From: Oscillospiraceae bacterium
GTDB taxonomy: Bacteria > Bacillota > Clostridia > Oscillospirales > Oscillospiraceae
Direction of reading: 5' to 3'
DNA length: 64,000 bases
NCBI GenBank assembly: GCA_009785345.1
Contig: WQWL01000002.1
Span: 61,426-125,425 of the forward strand
Every line of letters starts with the position of its first letter. Within the stretch, counting starts at the first letter, position 1. This document shows, one piece after another, positions 10,619-20,385 of the stretch. The notes below the pieces were generated by a model that searched no databases, was not told the DNA's origin, and saw nothing but the letters and a program-made list of their open reading frames with translations. The position numbers and the translations under genes are program-made.

Positions 10619-11339
10619 TATTAGGTCTCCTTACAAATATTCCGATTATAAATATTATCAACAGACTGTATATGTTTTTAATTACATATTTTATAGGTTT
10701 TACAATACCCGCATGCATACTAACCCCATCCGTGCGTTCTTTCATGATACACGACACTTCTTCCACTTTATATCCAAATAACAGCATTTTTGCAATTAGA
10801 TTTGCATCAGGAAACTCTGGATACTGCCCCGGCTGTGAGTATTTTTCTATGGTTTTTCTATCTAAGATTTGTAATCCGGATGTCGGATCTGTAATTTTCT
10901 TTTTTGTAATAATTTTTATGAGAAACGCAAATAACTTTGTCCCAAGTCTCCTAAAGAAGGAATGCTTGTATTCTGTTTTTTCTAAAAATCGTGAACCTAT
11001 TACAATATTGGCTCCGGATGTTTTTATCATATCATACAATTTATGTGCTTCACTCGCCAAGTGCTGTCCATCTCCGTCGAATTGTATTACATAATCGTAG
11101 TCATTTCTCTTTGCATACTTTATACCGGTTTGCACTGCCCCGGAATATCCCAAGTTAACCGGATGGTCTAAATAGCCAACATCAAGTTTTTTTAATGCAC
11201 CAAGCGTATTATCTTTTGAACAATCATTAACAACGATGATATCTGCGTCTTTGAAGTTTGCTCTGATATCATTAACAGGCCTGGATATATTGTATTCTTC
11301 GTTATATGCAGGAATCACAAATAGTACTCTATCATTCAT
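10608..11339 (-). CDS. GT2 glycosyltransferase (dolichol-phosphate-mannose-synthase-like)
   Basis: VLFVIPAYNEEYNI, IIVVNDCSKDNT, QFDGDGQH, ITDPTSGLQ. Confidence 0.85.
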   Translation of the reverse strand: MNDRVLFVIPAYNEEYNISRPVNDIRANFKDADIIVVNDCSKDNTLGALKKLDVGYLDHPVNLGYSGAVQTGIKYAKRNDYDYVIQFDGDGQHLASEAHKLYDMIKTSGANIVIGSRFLEKTEYKHSFFRRLGTKLFAFLIKIITKKKITDPTSGLQILDRKTIEKYSQPGQYPEFPDANLIAKMLLFGYKVEEVSCIMKERTDGVSMHAGIVKPIKYVIKNIYSLLIIFIIGIFVRRPNNVI

Positions 11340-11706
11340 CGCAGCTCTCCCTGCTCAATTTATTGCTGTTTTTATCTGACTCGCGCTTCGCTATTGCAAT
11401 ATTCTGTGTAAGTTTATTCAGTCTGTCAGATAAACGAGATACAACAATCGTCAGACCGATGCATACACAAGTCAAAAAAGCAATACATATTAAAAATAGA
11501 GTAAATACCGGTGTAGCTATTCCAAGCAAAGATGATAACATATCTAAGAGTTGTGGAAACACCGCAAAAATCGTAACGCCCAGCAATGCAAATATCCAGA
11601 TTAGACAGTACTTCAACTCCATTTTTTGCTTACGTAGCATACTAATAAAGAAAAAAAGCATAGCGACAGTAATAATCGCCATTATTATTCGCAACTCAAT
11701 AAGCAT
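11332..11706 (-). CDS. DUF2304-like small membrane protein
   Basis: Same topology and neighbourhood as 10190..10618; overlaps the following GT2 gene. Confidence 0.65.
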   Translation of the reverse strand: MLIELRIIMAIITVAMLFFFISMLRKQKMELKYCLIWIFALLGVTIFAVFPQLLDMLSSLLGIATPVFTLFLICIAFLTCVCIGLTIVVSRLSDRLNKLTQNIAIAKRESDKNSNKLSRESCDE

Positions 11707-11716
11707 TATACTTCTC

Positions 11717-12418
11717 CTAATCTGTTATTTTTACTCTCATTGTTGAGCTGATTATTATTCCAAGAGATACTTTAATCATATAGTAAATGGGCTGCAATGC
11801 TTTGATTGATGACACACCGCCTTGCCGCTCACGCATTGTAACAGGAACCTCACAAACTCGCAACTTATTGCTTATCGCTAACATATTACTTTCCGGTTCA
11901 GGATAGTCCTTTGCATAATTTTTCTCAAAAAGCTGCATTACTCCGCGATTTGCTGCCCTAAACCCGCTTGTTGCGTCTGTTATACGCTTTCCACTGAGAC
12001 AATATATTAGAAATTTGAAGAACTTTATTCCAGCACGTCGCATAGCTGATGACTGAAACCCGACTTTATCAAGATATCTTGAGCCAATAACTAAGTCTGC
12101 CGTTCCCTGCTCGATTGGAGCAACTATTTTATGCACTTGCCCGGGATCGTGTTGACCATCACCATCAAGTTGCACAGCTATATCATAGTTGTTTTGCAGT
12201 GCATAACGATACCCGGTTTGCACTGCGCCACCAATTCCTAAGTTCAATGGCAAATCAATGTGCGGAATATTCTCATCTCGCAATATCGCTCTGCTATCAT
12301 CAGTGCTACAGTCATTGATAACAACCACATCATATGATGTTTTTTCACGTATCTCATCATATAGTGTTGTGATTGTTTCTTGTTCATTGTAGCACGGTAT
12401 TATTATGAGTGTTTTCAA
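11717..12418 (-). CDS. GT2 glycosyltransferase (dolichol-phosphate-mannose-synthase-like)
   Basis: TLIIIPCYNEQETI, VVINDCSTDDS, QLDGDGQHDPGQ, ITDATSGFRA. Confidence 0.85.
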   Translation of the reverse strand: MKTLIIIPCYNEQETITTLYDEIREKTSYDVVVINDCSTDDSRAILRDENIPHIDLPLNLGIGGAVQTGYRYALQNNYDIAVQLDGDGQHDPGQVHKIVAPIEQGTADLVIGSRYLDKVGFQSSAMRRAGIKFFKFLIYCLSGKRITDATSGFRAANRGVMQLFEKNYAKDYPEPESNMLAISNKLRVCEVPVTMRERQGGVSSIKALQPIYYMIKVSLGIIISSTMRVKITD

Positions 12419-12452
12419 ATCAGTTCAAACCGCCTGTTCTTATTTCTAGCCC

Positions 12453-14651
12453 CTAGTTTACCACAGAATATATTCTCGAGCCACCCTCGCTATATAATAA
12501 TTCGAAGCTTACAATATCATTGCTATTTAGAGGTTCGGTTGCGTGTATAAACCTCACACCTGCTGTCGCTAGGTCGTGATATGATAACCTTAGCAACATA
12601 TGATCTGCGTGCCACAGCACAAAACTTGTATTATCCATTGTCAGCTCGACAGAGACATGGGCGTATCTATTGTATATGTATTCATATCTGTGTTCCGGAT
12701 CTAACGTGCGCCAAAGTTCAAGGTTTGGATAAAATTGAGTCGAGTTAATAGTTGGTGCACCTGAAGCTATCAAAAATGATGGTCCGTAAAATACATGATC
12801 TAAAGATATCCATCTCTCATTTTTATCCACAGCCAATTCAGAAACTGCAGTATATAATGGTTTGGAGTAAATGGCATCCAATCCTATCATAACAGGATGT
12901 ATGTTTAGCCATGTAATACCCGATATTAGTATTAAATATATACATGCAGCCATATATACCTTTTTATCGTGTAAGAATGTAAAAATGCTGTATAGTGTAA
13001 GTGAAATCCCTACAAATGTAATACCAAAGTAAAGTGTACCTATCGGATAGGTAAATGTTGTTCTACCATAAAACATTGCAATGCCTGTTAAACTCGCACT
13101 TATAACAACAGCGCATATCGCTGCTACTACATTAATTTTCTTGCTAGTCTCGCTTTTTTCTGGAAGCCATGATAACCCGCGTGCAAATAAAAGCACCTGT
13201 GCAAATAATAGGACATCCAATGCGCGACTTGTCGCAGAGAACGAAATTAATGTCACTCGTGCAAGCCAGTCAGGCCATCCCAGAAATACATAGGTACCAA
13301 GCGTAGCCGTATAGGCAATAAGGATAATGCTCAGCAAATCTATTGTTTTCTTTTTTATCATTACAAATATCGCGAATAACAATGGTACAGGAAATAGCGT
13401 AAACATTCCACCAAATTCACTATGGTTTGAATGTGCAAATGCTCTCTCTGAAGATACTGCTCCAAATATACCACCGTTCATCATTCTGTTTGCAAAATCA
13501 CCAAACGCAATACCGCCACCACTCAGATGCCTGGTTCCGGGATAAATCGTGTTTGTTATACCATATATATATTCTCTTGACTCATGAAGATATGTACCTA
13601 CAGTTGCTGCAATCAGAATCACCGTCAAGCCAAGTATACCCCAATCCAGCTTGCCCAGCTTTTTAACCCTGTCCCAATTATCAACTATTATCCATACAGC
13701 TAACCCAAAGTACAAATAGCCCGCCGGCACCTGCCATGCCGGATACAGGTTTGTAATGAACATTGAAAAGAAAATAGTAATGCCTAGCGACAACAGGAGT
13801 CTTTTAATTTTCGTATCAGCTTGCAGGAAGTAGTAAAAACAAACTAAGGCTCCTAGCCCTGCCGGTATAAATATAATATACGACCACCATTGAAAAAGTG
13901 GCGAAAATGTAATCAAGCATGCTCCGACTAATCCAAAGAGACGTTTTTTTCCGGATATAATGTACATAAATTCGAAAGTAACCATAAATGTCATGATTAG
14001 CATGCCGACCCAACGGGCGCTAAATCCGTATTCTACACCAATGAGATAAAAAATGCTCAGGGGAAATGCAAGTGTGGCCAGGTTAAATGTTAATCCAAAC
14101 GGCATATTTTCAGTTGCCGCGCCGCGCGCTATAAAGTTATATCTTCCATATGGCTCCGGGCCATGTTGTGCTGCCAGTTGAATTGGAGTTGTTACCGCCC
14201 ATTCGTCAGAACGTATAGCATTTGGATTACCAAAAATAGGCATCGTCAGTTCTGTTCCATATCCCGGTTGAATATGAAATGCATACATTCCAACTGACGA
14301 GAAGTGAACCCGTCCTATAACCAACAACAAAAACAATATTACAGCAAATGCATAGCGGTATTTAAACAAGAAATTATAGAAAACCCTGATATTCACAATA
14401 AAATGTATAATAAAAAATAATATTGGAAAAAATACGAATATTGACCTGTACATACTTCTAAGTGTATAGCTCTCAATAATATAAGCAAAATTCACTCCGG
14501 CAAGCCTGCCGCCCAATACAATAGAAACCAGCGTTTCTGCGGTAAGAGCCGCCACAAACGAGCATAGCACAACAATGACAATGCTCAATATTTTATGGTT
14601 TTTAAATCTTAACATATCCGAAAAGCCATCTTTGATATTTTCAAGTTTCAT
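12453..14651 (-). CDS. large polytopic membrane protein, possible GT-C-type glycosyltransferase / YfhO-like
   Basis: 732 aa, many TM segments, within the glycopolymer cluster. Confidence 0.5.
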   Translation of the reverse strand: MKLENIKDGFSDMLRFKNHKILSIVIVVLCSFVAALTAETLVSIVLGGRLAGVNFAYIIESYTLRSMYRSIFVFFPILFFIIHFIVNIRVFYNFLFKYRYAFAVILFLLLVIGRVHFSSVGMYAFHIQPGYGTELTMPIFGNPNAIRSDEWAVTTPIQLAAQHGPEPYGRYNFIARGAATENMPFGLTFNLATLAFPLSIFYLIGVEYGFSARWVGMLIMTFMVTFEFMYIISGKKRLFGLVGACLITFSPLFQWWSYIIFIPAGLGALVCFYYFLQADTKIKRLLLSLGITIFFSMFITNLYPAWQVPAGYLYFGLAVWIIVDNWDRVKKLGKLDWGILGLTVILIAATVGTYLHESREYIYGITNTIYPGTRHLSGGGIAFGDFANRMMNGGIFGAVSSERAFAHSNHSEFGGMFTLFPVPLLFAIFVMIKKKTIDLLSIILIAYTATLGTYVFLGWPDWLARVTLISFSATSRALDVLLFAQVLLFARGLSWLPEKSETSKKINVVAAICAVVISASLTGIAMFYGRTTFTYPIGTLYFGITFVGISLTLYSIFTFLHDKKVYMAACIYLILISGITWLNIHPVMIGLDAIYSKPLYTAVSELAVDKNERWISLDHVFYGPSFLIASGAPTINSTQFYPNLELWRTLDPEHRYEYIYNRYAHVSVELTMDNTSFVLWHADHMLLRLSYHDLATAGVRFIHATEPLNSNDIVSFELLYSEGGSRIYSVVN

Positions 14652-14654
14652 TAA

Positions 14655-14815
14655 ATACTAATCCTCGTTTAAAAGTGTATTAGATTTGCGCGGATATTTT
14701 TTGTCAGGCGATGTGACAAAACTGCAGTAATGTCACTGACCTTTCAAGGTTTTGGCGCATTGCATGGCAGAAAATATACCGCAAAGATACTATACTTTTA
14801 AACAGGGATTAGTAT
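14655..14815. repeat. MITE-like long palindromic element E1 (about 161 bp)
   Basis: 27-bp imperfect terminal inverted repeats TACTAATCC..GTTTAAAAGT.TA.TA (14656-14682 / 14788-14814), and the dyad continues inward (TTTGCG.., ATATTTT.TG.CA.GC.ATG.G.CAAAAC). Core GCAG.AATG.CACTG.CCTTTCAAGG shared with 31566-31727. Confidence 0.7.
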
Positions 14816-14848
14816 AAATACCTCGATTAATTAAAAGATTTACTAAAA

Positions 14849-15679
14849 CTATTTCAAGTACCTCTCCAACGCATCTTGCCATGTTGGTAATCGCTTGAAC
14901 CCTGCATTATCTATGTTAGCTTTAGACAAACGCGAATTTTTCGGTCGTGCCGCCTTCGTTGGGTATTGCTCTGTTGTTATAGAGTTCACTTTGCAGTTGT
15001 TGCCACTTTGCCTCATTATCTCTGTAGCAAAATCCGCCCAAGAGCAGAAGCCTTCGTTTGTCGCGTGATATTCACCATATTTCCCTGAACACACTATGCC
15101 GCAAAGCAAAACTGCCAAATCAGGAGTATATGTCGGACTACCAACTTGATCACCCACCACATTCAACTCATCTCTAGATTCAGCAAGCCGCAGCATCGTC
15201 TTAACGAAATTATTGCCATAATGACCAAACACCCATGAAATTCTGACAATGTAATACCTCTCTAAATGCTTTAGCACCGCCTCTTCACCGGCAAGCTTAC
15301 TCTTGCCATAAACAGAAATAGGACCTTTAGGCGCGTTTTCCTCATAGGGCAAATCACCCAAACCATCAAAAACATAATCAGTGCTGATATATATCATCTC
15401 TGCATCTATCTCACGACACGCTTTTGCTATGTTCTCAGTACCTTCGGCATTAACCTGGAAACAAAGTTCAGGCTCATCCTCAGCCTGATCAACCGCAGTA
15501 TACGCAGCACAATGAATAACACTACTTGGATTTAGCTTTTTTATATAAGCACTAACTGCAACTGCATCGGTAATATCAAGGTCAGCAATATCAATACCCG
15601 CATGTGCAATATTACGTTTTTTCAATTCCAAAACAACATCTGAACCAAGCTGCCCCGCAGCGCCTGTTACTAGAATCAT
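14849..15679 (-). CDS. rfbD: dTDP-4-dehydrorhamnose reductase
   Basis: ILVTGAAGQLGSDV, YISTDYVFDG, YGKSKLAGE. Confidence 0.93.
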   Translation of the reverse strand: MILVTGAAGQLGSDVVLELKKRNIAHAGIDIADLDITDAVAVSAYIKKLNPSSVIHCAAYTAVDQAEDEPELCFQVNAEGTENIAKACREIDAEMIYISTDYVFDGLGDLPYEENAPKGPISVYGKSKLAGEEAVLKHLERYYIVRISWVFGHYGNNFVKTMLRLAESRDELNVVGDQVGSPTYTPDLAVLLCGIVCSGKYGEYHATNEGFCSWADFATEIMRQSGNNCKVNSITTEQYPTKAARPKNSRLSKANIDNAGFKRLPTWQDALERYLK

Positions 15680-15705
15680 GTAATAACTCCTATCGTCGTT
15701 AGGGG

Positions 15706-16740
15706 CTAGGGGTTAGGGTATACCCTATCACTATACATCTTCTCATAGTACTTCTGATACTCACCATCGAGCACATTTTGCCACCAGGCTTTATTTTCTT
15801 TGTACCATTCAATCGTCAAACTAAGTCCATCTTCAAACTTAGTCTCAGGCAACCAACCGAGCTCTCTGTTTATCTTAGTTGGATCAATACCATAACGCAT
15901 ATCATGACCCGGGCGATCTGTCACATAGCTGATCAAAGACTCAGGCTTACCAAGTTGATGCAAAATCGTTTTAACAACCTCTATATTCGTTCTTTCATTA
16001 TGTCCACCAATATTGTAGACCTCGCCGATTGTCCCATTACGAATAATTAGATTTATTGCACGACAATGATCAATTACGAACAACCAGTCACGAACATTTT
16101 CACCTTTCCCATAAACCGGTAATGACTTATCTTGCATTGCATTAATGAGCATTAGCGGAATTAATTTCTCAGGAAAATGATATGGACCATAACAGTTGCT
16201 GCATCGTGAAATTGTTATTGGCATTTTATAGGTACGAGCATAGGCTTGACAAAGTAAATCTGCGCCTGCTTTTGAAGCTGAATATGGACTTGAAGTGTGT
16301 ATAGGCGTTTCTTCAGTAAAAAGTAAATCCGGTCTGTCAAGGGGCAAATCACCATAGACTTCATCCGTTGATACCTGATGATATCTCTTGACATCAAACT
16401 CTCTAGAAGCATCTAACAACACCTGTGTGCCCAAAATATTGGTTGTGAGGAAGATTCCAGGATTATCAATACTTCTGTCAACATGACTCTCAGCAGCAAA
16501 GTTTACAACAACGTCCGGGCGATGCTTTTCAAAAATTTTCCTTATTGCAGGCACATCTGAAATATCTGCCTTTTCAAAATGAAAGTTTTTATTATCCATT
16601 ACGGTCGCAAGTGTTTCCATGTTTCCGGCATATGTCAGTGCATCCACACAGATTATTGTATCTTCCGGATGATTTTGCAATGTGTCATGAATAAAATTGC
16701 CACCAATAAACCCAGCTCCACCTGTTACTAGTATTTTCAT
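15706..16740 (-). CDS. rfbB: dTDP-glucose 4,6-dehydratase
   Basis: MKILVTGGAGFIGGNFI, HQVSTDEVYGDL, YSASKAGADLL, NCYGPYHFPEKLIPLMI-like motif. Confidence 0.95.
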   Translation of the reverse strand: MKILVTGGAGFIGGNFIHDTLQNHPEDTIICVDALTYAGNMETLATVMDNKNFHFEKADISDVPAIRKIFEKHRPDVVVNFAAESHVDRSIDNPGIFLTTNILGTQVLLDASREFDVKRYHQVSTDEVYGDLPLDRPDLLFTEETPIHTSSPYSASKAGADLLCQAYARTYKMPITISRCSNCYGPYHFPEKLIPLMLINAMQDKSLPVYGKGENVRDWLFVIDHCRAINLIIRNGTIGEVYNIGGHNERTNIEVVKTILHQLGKPESLISYVTDRPGHDMRYGIDPTKINRELGWLPETKFEDGLSLTIEWYKENKAWWQNVLDGEYQKYYEKMYSDRVYPNP

Positions 16741-17270
16741 AGTCGAATCTCCTTTAATAATGGTGCAGTACTGTCTTTTTCAGAAACTATCGGGCTCTCT
16801 ACGCCCCAAAAAATATTGATCTCCGGGTCTGACCAGTGTATTGCCGCATCATGCTCAGGACTATAGTAGTTATCAGCTTTATATAGAACCTCAACATCAT
16901 CAGTCAATGTAATGAATGCATGACCAAAACCACGTGGAATATATATCTGCTTCTTGTTCTCCTCCGACAACTCAACACCCACCCACTGCTTAAATGTGTC
17001 ACTATTCGGACGTAAATCAACGGCAAAATCCATAATCGCACCTCTTGTACAGCGCAATAACTTCGCCTGTGCCATAGGAGATCTCTGAAAATGAATCCCG
17101 CGTATAGTACCTTTTTGTGCAGAATATGAATGATTATCCTGTACAAACTGCGTGTCAATTTCCGGCATTTTTTTCTTGCTGTATGTCTCCATAAACCAAC
17201 CACGAGCATCACCAAACACCTGAGGATCAATAATTAAAACCTCATCAAGCTTAGTCTTCGTTACATTCAT
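16737..17270 (-). CDS. rfbC: dTDP-4-dehydrorhamnose 3,5-epimerase
   Basis: RGIHFQRSPMAQAKLLRCTRGAIMDFAVDLR. ORF track starts at 17330, but residues 1-20 are encoded by a TAGGGG repeat; MNVTKTKL at 17270 is the likelier start. Confidence 0.9.
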   Translation of the reverse strand: MNVTKTKLDEVLIIDPQVFGDARGWFMETYSKKKMPEIDTQFVQDNHSYSAQKGTIRGIHFQRSPMAQAKLLRCTRGAIMDFAVDLRPNSDTFKQWVGVELSEENKKQIYIPRGFGHAFITLTDDVEVLYKADNYYSPEHDAAIHWSDPEINIFWGVESPIVSEKDSTAPLLKEIRL

Positions 17271-17371
17271 ATTCCAATAATCCCTTTTCCTAGGGGCTAG
17301 GGGGTAGGGGGTAGTATCTTTTGAAGACATAAATACAAAATCGCTACTATACCCTATACCCTATACCCTAA

Positions 17372-18247
17372 TTATTTTATTTTTCCGCTGATTACTTTCA
17401 TAAGATACTCGCCATAAGGTGATTTTCCATAACCCTCTGCAAGCTTTATAAGCTGGTTAAGATCAATGAATCCCATACGATAAGCAATTTCTTCGACTGC
17501 AGATATTTTAATACTCTGTCTTTTTTCTACAGCCATTATGAAGTTTGACGCATCCATAAGGCTATCAATTGTACCTGTATCAAGCCATGCAAAACCACGC
17601 CCAAGAGTAGTGACCTCTAATGTTCCATCTTCAAGGTAAATGCGATTAAGGTCGGTTATCTCAAGTTCGCCTCTTGCACTGGGTTTGAGATTCTTTGCAT
17701 ACTCAACACATTTGTTATCATAAAAATACAGACCTGTAACAGCATAGTTTGACTTCGGCACATTCGGCTTTTCCTCAAGGCTTATTGCATGACCATCCCT
17801 ATCAAACTCGACAACCCCAAATCTTTCAGGATCATCAACATAATAACCAAAGACAGTTGCACCCTTTTCTTTCGTCGCTGCCTTTTGCAACATACTAGAA
17901 AAACCATTGCCATAAAAAATGTTGTCTCCAAGAACCATGGCACAGGCATCGTCGCCTATAAATTCTTCTCCAAGAATAAAAGCTTGTGCCAAACCATCAG
18001 GAGAAGGCTGAACCTTGTATGAAAGGCTCAGTCCAAGATCATTTCCATCACCTAGCAATCTTTCAAAATTAGGCAAATCCTCCGGTGTGGATATTATTAG
18101 TATTTCTTTGATTCCTGCCAACATTAAAGTTGATAGTGGATAAAAAATCATGGGTTTATCATATACACACAACAATTGCTTACTCGTGACACGTGTAAGC
18201 GGATAAAGCCTTGTTCCCGCTCCTCCTGCCAGAATTATACCTTTCAT
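17372..18247 (-). CDS. rfbA: glucose-1-phosphate thymidylyltransferase
   Basis: [37 protein letters not shown] upstream of the 18247 start. Confidence 0.95.
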   Translation of the reverse strand: MKGIILAGGAGTRLYPLTRVTSKQLLCVYDKPMIFYPLSTLMLAGIKEILIISTPEDLPNFERLLGDGNDLGLSLSYKVQPSPDGLAQAFILGEEFIGDDACAMVLGDNIFYGNGFSSMLQKAATKEKGATVFGYYVDDPERFGVVEFDRDGHAISLEEKPNVPKSNYAVTGLYFYDNKCVEYAKNLKPSARGELEITDLNRIYLEDGTLEVTTLGRGFAWLDTGTIDSLMDASNFIMAVEKRQSIKISAVEEIAYRMGFIDLNQLIKLAEGYGKSPYGEYLMKVISGKIK

Positions 18248-18336
18248 ATATGCACTCCTTTTATGTATTGACATTATCTATTATATTTCTTTTAAAAACA
18301 AGAGTTATTTGTTCTCGCACCAAGTGTAACATTTAA

Positions 18337-19245
18337 TCACAACGAAGTTATGTCAGCAGTCAAACCTGCGTAAATGCCTTTTATAAAGGCTTTTAGCCTT
18401 TCCATTCTATCGCGCTCAAATATAAACTTTACACTAAATGTAGCAAACATGCGTATCCAACGTCGAAATATGCTTGGTGTGTAATCTCTCTTATACTTTC
18501 GCATCATGTAAACAATATTTCTTATCTGATAAAAAATGCGAAAAGGTGTATAATTATGATAAGTAACATCTTTCCATAGAAATTTTCTATTTACAGTCTT
18601 AAGACCAAACTCATGACAAAGCTGAACCGTGTTCACTCGCAACAATCGATACCCTTGCAACAACAACCGCAAACATATTTCGCGATCTACTTCATCAATG
18701 AATAACCACTCATTAAAACCACCTATATCAATTACTGACCTAACATTTGTAAGACAACCTGAAGTAATGCACATTCTAACATCTTCGATTTCCGCCTGTA
18801 CCGCATCCGATGACATTTCCGCTTCAAGATTGCCTCGATCATTTACCAGCGGAGCAACCATAGCGACTCGTTCAACAACATCAGTCGTAATTCTACCAAG
18901 TGCATTAAGCTTATTGCTTACGTCACTCTCTTCATCCGCAGCCACAAGCAATTTCTGAACAAGATCATCCCCACATATACTATCCTGATCAAGAGTCAAT
19001 ATCCATTTATAATCATTCTCATCAGCAAAGCCAATCAACTGATTCAAAGCAGCTGCAATACCAACATTGGCATCATTTTTTATCCAAACATATTTCTCAT
19101 CATTAAAACGAACTTGCATTTCATCAATATTATCTGACGCATTATCAACAAAAACCAGTTTCTCAACCTGTGACTCAATTGCACCTATATTTTGTGCCAA
19201 ACGCTCAATATCAGGATTAAATAAAACAATACCAGCACAAACCAT
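18337..19245 (-). CDS. GT2 glycosyltransferase (rhamnosyltransferase-like)
   Basis: AGIVLFNPDIERL, LVFVDNAS, ILTLDQDS, INDV-like DREICLRLLLQGYR. Confidence 0.8.
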   Translation of the reverse strand: MVCAGIVLFNPDIERLAQNIGAIESQVEKLVFVDNASDNIDEMQVRFNDEKYVWIKNDANVGIAAALNQLIGFADENDYKWILTLDQDSICGDDLVQKLLVAADEESDVSNKLNALGRITTDVVERVAMVAPLVNDRGNLEAEMSSDAVQAEIEDVRMCITSGCLTNVRSVIDIGGFNEWLFIDEVDREICLRLLLQGYRLLRVNTVQLCHEFGLKTVNRKFLWKDVTYHNYTPFRIFYQIRNIVYMMRKYKRDYTPSIFRRWIRMFATFSVKFIFERDRMERLKAFIKGIYAGLTADITSL

Positions 19246-19297
19246 AAATCAGCAGTTCCTCGTCCTCACATCAATTCAGCAAAAACTACAATGCGCG

Positions 19298-19382
19298 GCT
19301 TGGAGTAAGTGCTGAGCGGTTTTAGCGAGTTTGGTGCTTGACACCATGTCTGAGCTAAAACCGCTCAGTACTTGCTTCAAGC
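19298..19382. repeat. long inverted repeat in intergenic region
   Basis: 29-nt arms GCTTGGAGTAAGTGCTGAGCGGTTTTAGC (19298-19326) / GCTAAAACCGCTCAGTACTTGCTTCAAGC (19354-19382), 3 mismatches, inner TGGTG/CACCA. Confidence 0.8.
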
Positions 19383-19415
19383 GCAAGCGCACGGCAATGC
19401 TCAATGTTACCCCTA

Positions 19416-20252
19416 TTAACCATTACGTATAAATTTTCTGTAAACAGAAGCCAATAAGCCACTCGGCAGAATTCTCGCCGGTAACCGCAAAACAACATTA
19501 CGAAGAAGTTCAAAGTTGCTAACTAACTTTAGATCCCTAAGTTGCTTTTGCATCTTTAGCTCTAAGCGAATATATGCCATTCCTCGCCGACGCCCAAAAG
19601 TATTATTATCAATTCGAGCATCTACAAGAATATCGGAAAGATTTGCGCACATTATACCATTCTTTATCATTCGTGTCCACAAATCATAATCCTCAAACCA
19701 CGGAAAAAAGCGGTAATTACCCGCTTTCATTACTGCATCTTTTTTTAACATTACAGTCATGTGATTAAAAGGATTTCGCATCTTAGCAAACTTCACTATC
19801 TCAACATGACTTGTTGGCACAATTCGAGTCGCTACAGTATGTTCCGGCGTATCAATAAACTCGGCAATCTGTCCGCCAATAAGACCAAGATCAGGGTTTT
19901 GCTCAATCACATGCAATTGCATTTCAAATCTGTCTCGTCTGCAAATATCATCAGTATCCATAATCGCAACCCACTCATGTGTTGCAGCCTCGACACCGGC
20001 AGCACGAGCCGGACCAAGCGTTACATTCTCAGGCAATGCTACAACGATTACATTCATGGGATGCTCGTTCGCAATCATCGGAAATCGATGATTAGAAAGC
20101 ACATCCTCAAGGTCAGCAGTAAGTGGTCCATCTTTAACGATAACAATTTCACTTGGAAGAATCGATGCTTCATCTATACTTTCAAGACATTGTTTGAGAT
20201 GCTCCGGATTCTCTTTTTCATATAAACATAATAATAATGAAAATTTTATCAT
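19416..20252 (-). CDS. GT2 family glycosyltransferase
   Basis: FSLLLCLYEKENPEHLKQCLESI, IVIVKDGPL, IMDTDDICRRDRF. Confidence 0.85.
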   Translation of the reverse strand: MIKFSLLLCLYEKENPEHLKQCLESIDEASILPSEIVIVKDGPLTADLEDVLSNHRFPMIANEHPMNVIVVALPENVTLGPARAAGVEAATHEWVAIMDTDDICRRDRFEMQLHVIEQNPDLGLIGGQIAEFIDTPEHTVATRIVPTSHVEIVKFAKMRNPFNHMTVMLKKDAVMKAGNYRFFPWFEDYDLWTRMIKNGIMCANLSDILVDARIDNNTFGRRRGMAYIRLELKMQKQLRDLKLVSNFELLRNVVLRLPARILPSGLLASVYRKFIRNG

Positions 20253-20385
20253 GTCACCTCAATTATGACTAATATATAGTCTAAACTATTATTGTTCAAC
20301 TCGCCCTTTTTGAGATTGCGACTCGGAGACTGCAATGACGAGGCGGATAAGTGTGTTAATAGGAACCCGTAATCTCAGTACAATG

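Noticed and set aside
17271-17330. 20-residue N-terminal extension of RfbC (MSSKDTTPYPLAPRKRDYWN)
   Set aside because: Encoded by a TAGGGG repeat; internal MNVTKTKL fits the family start better.
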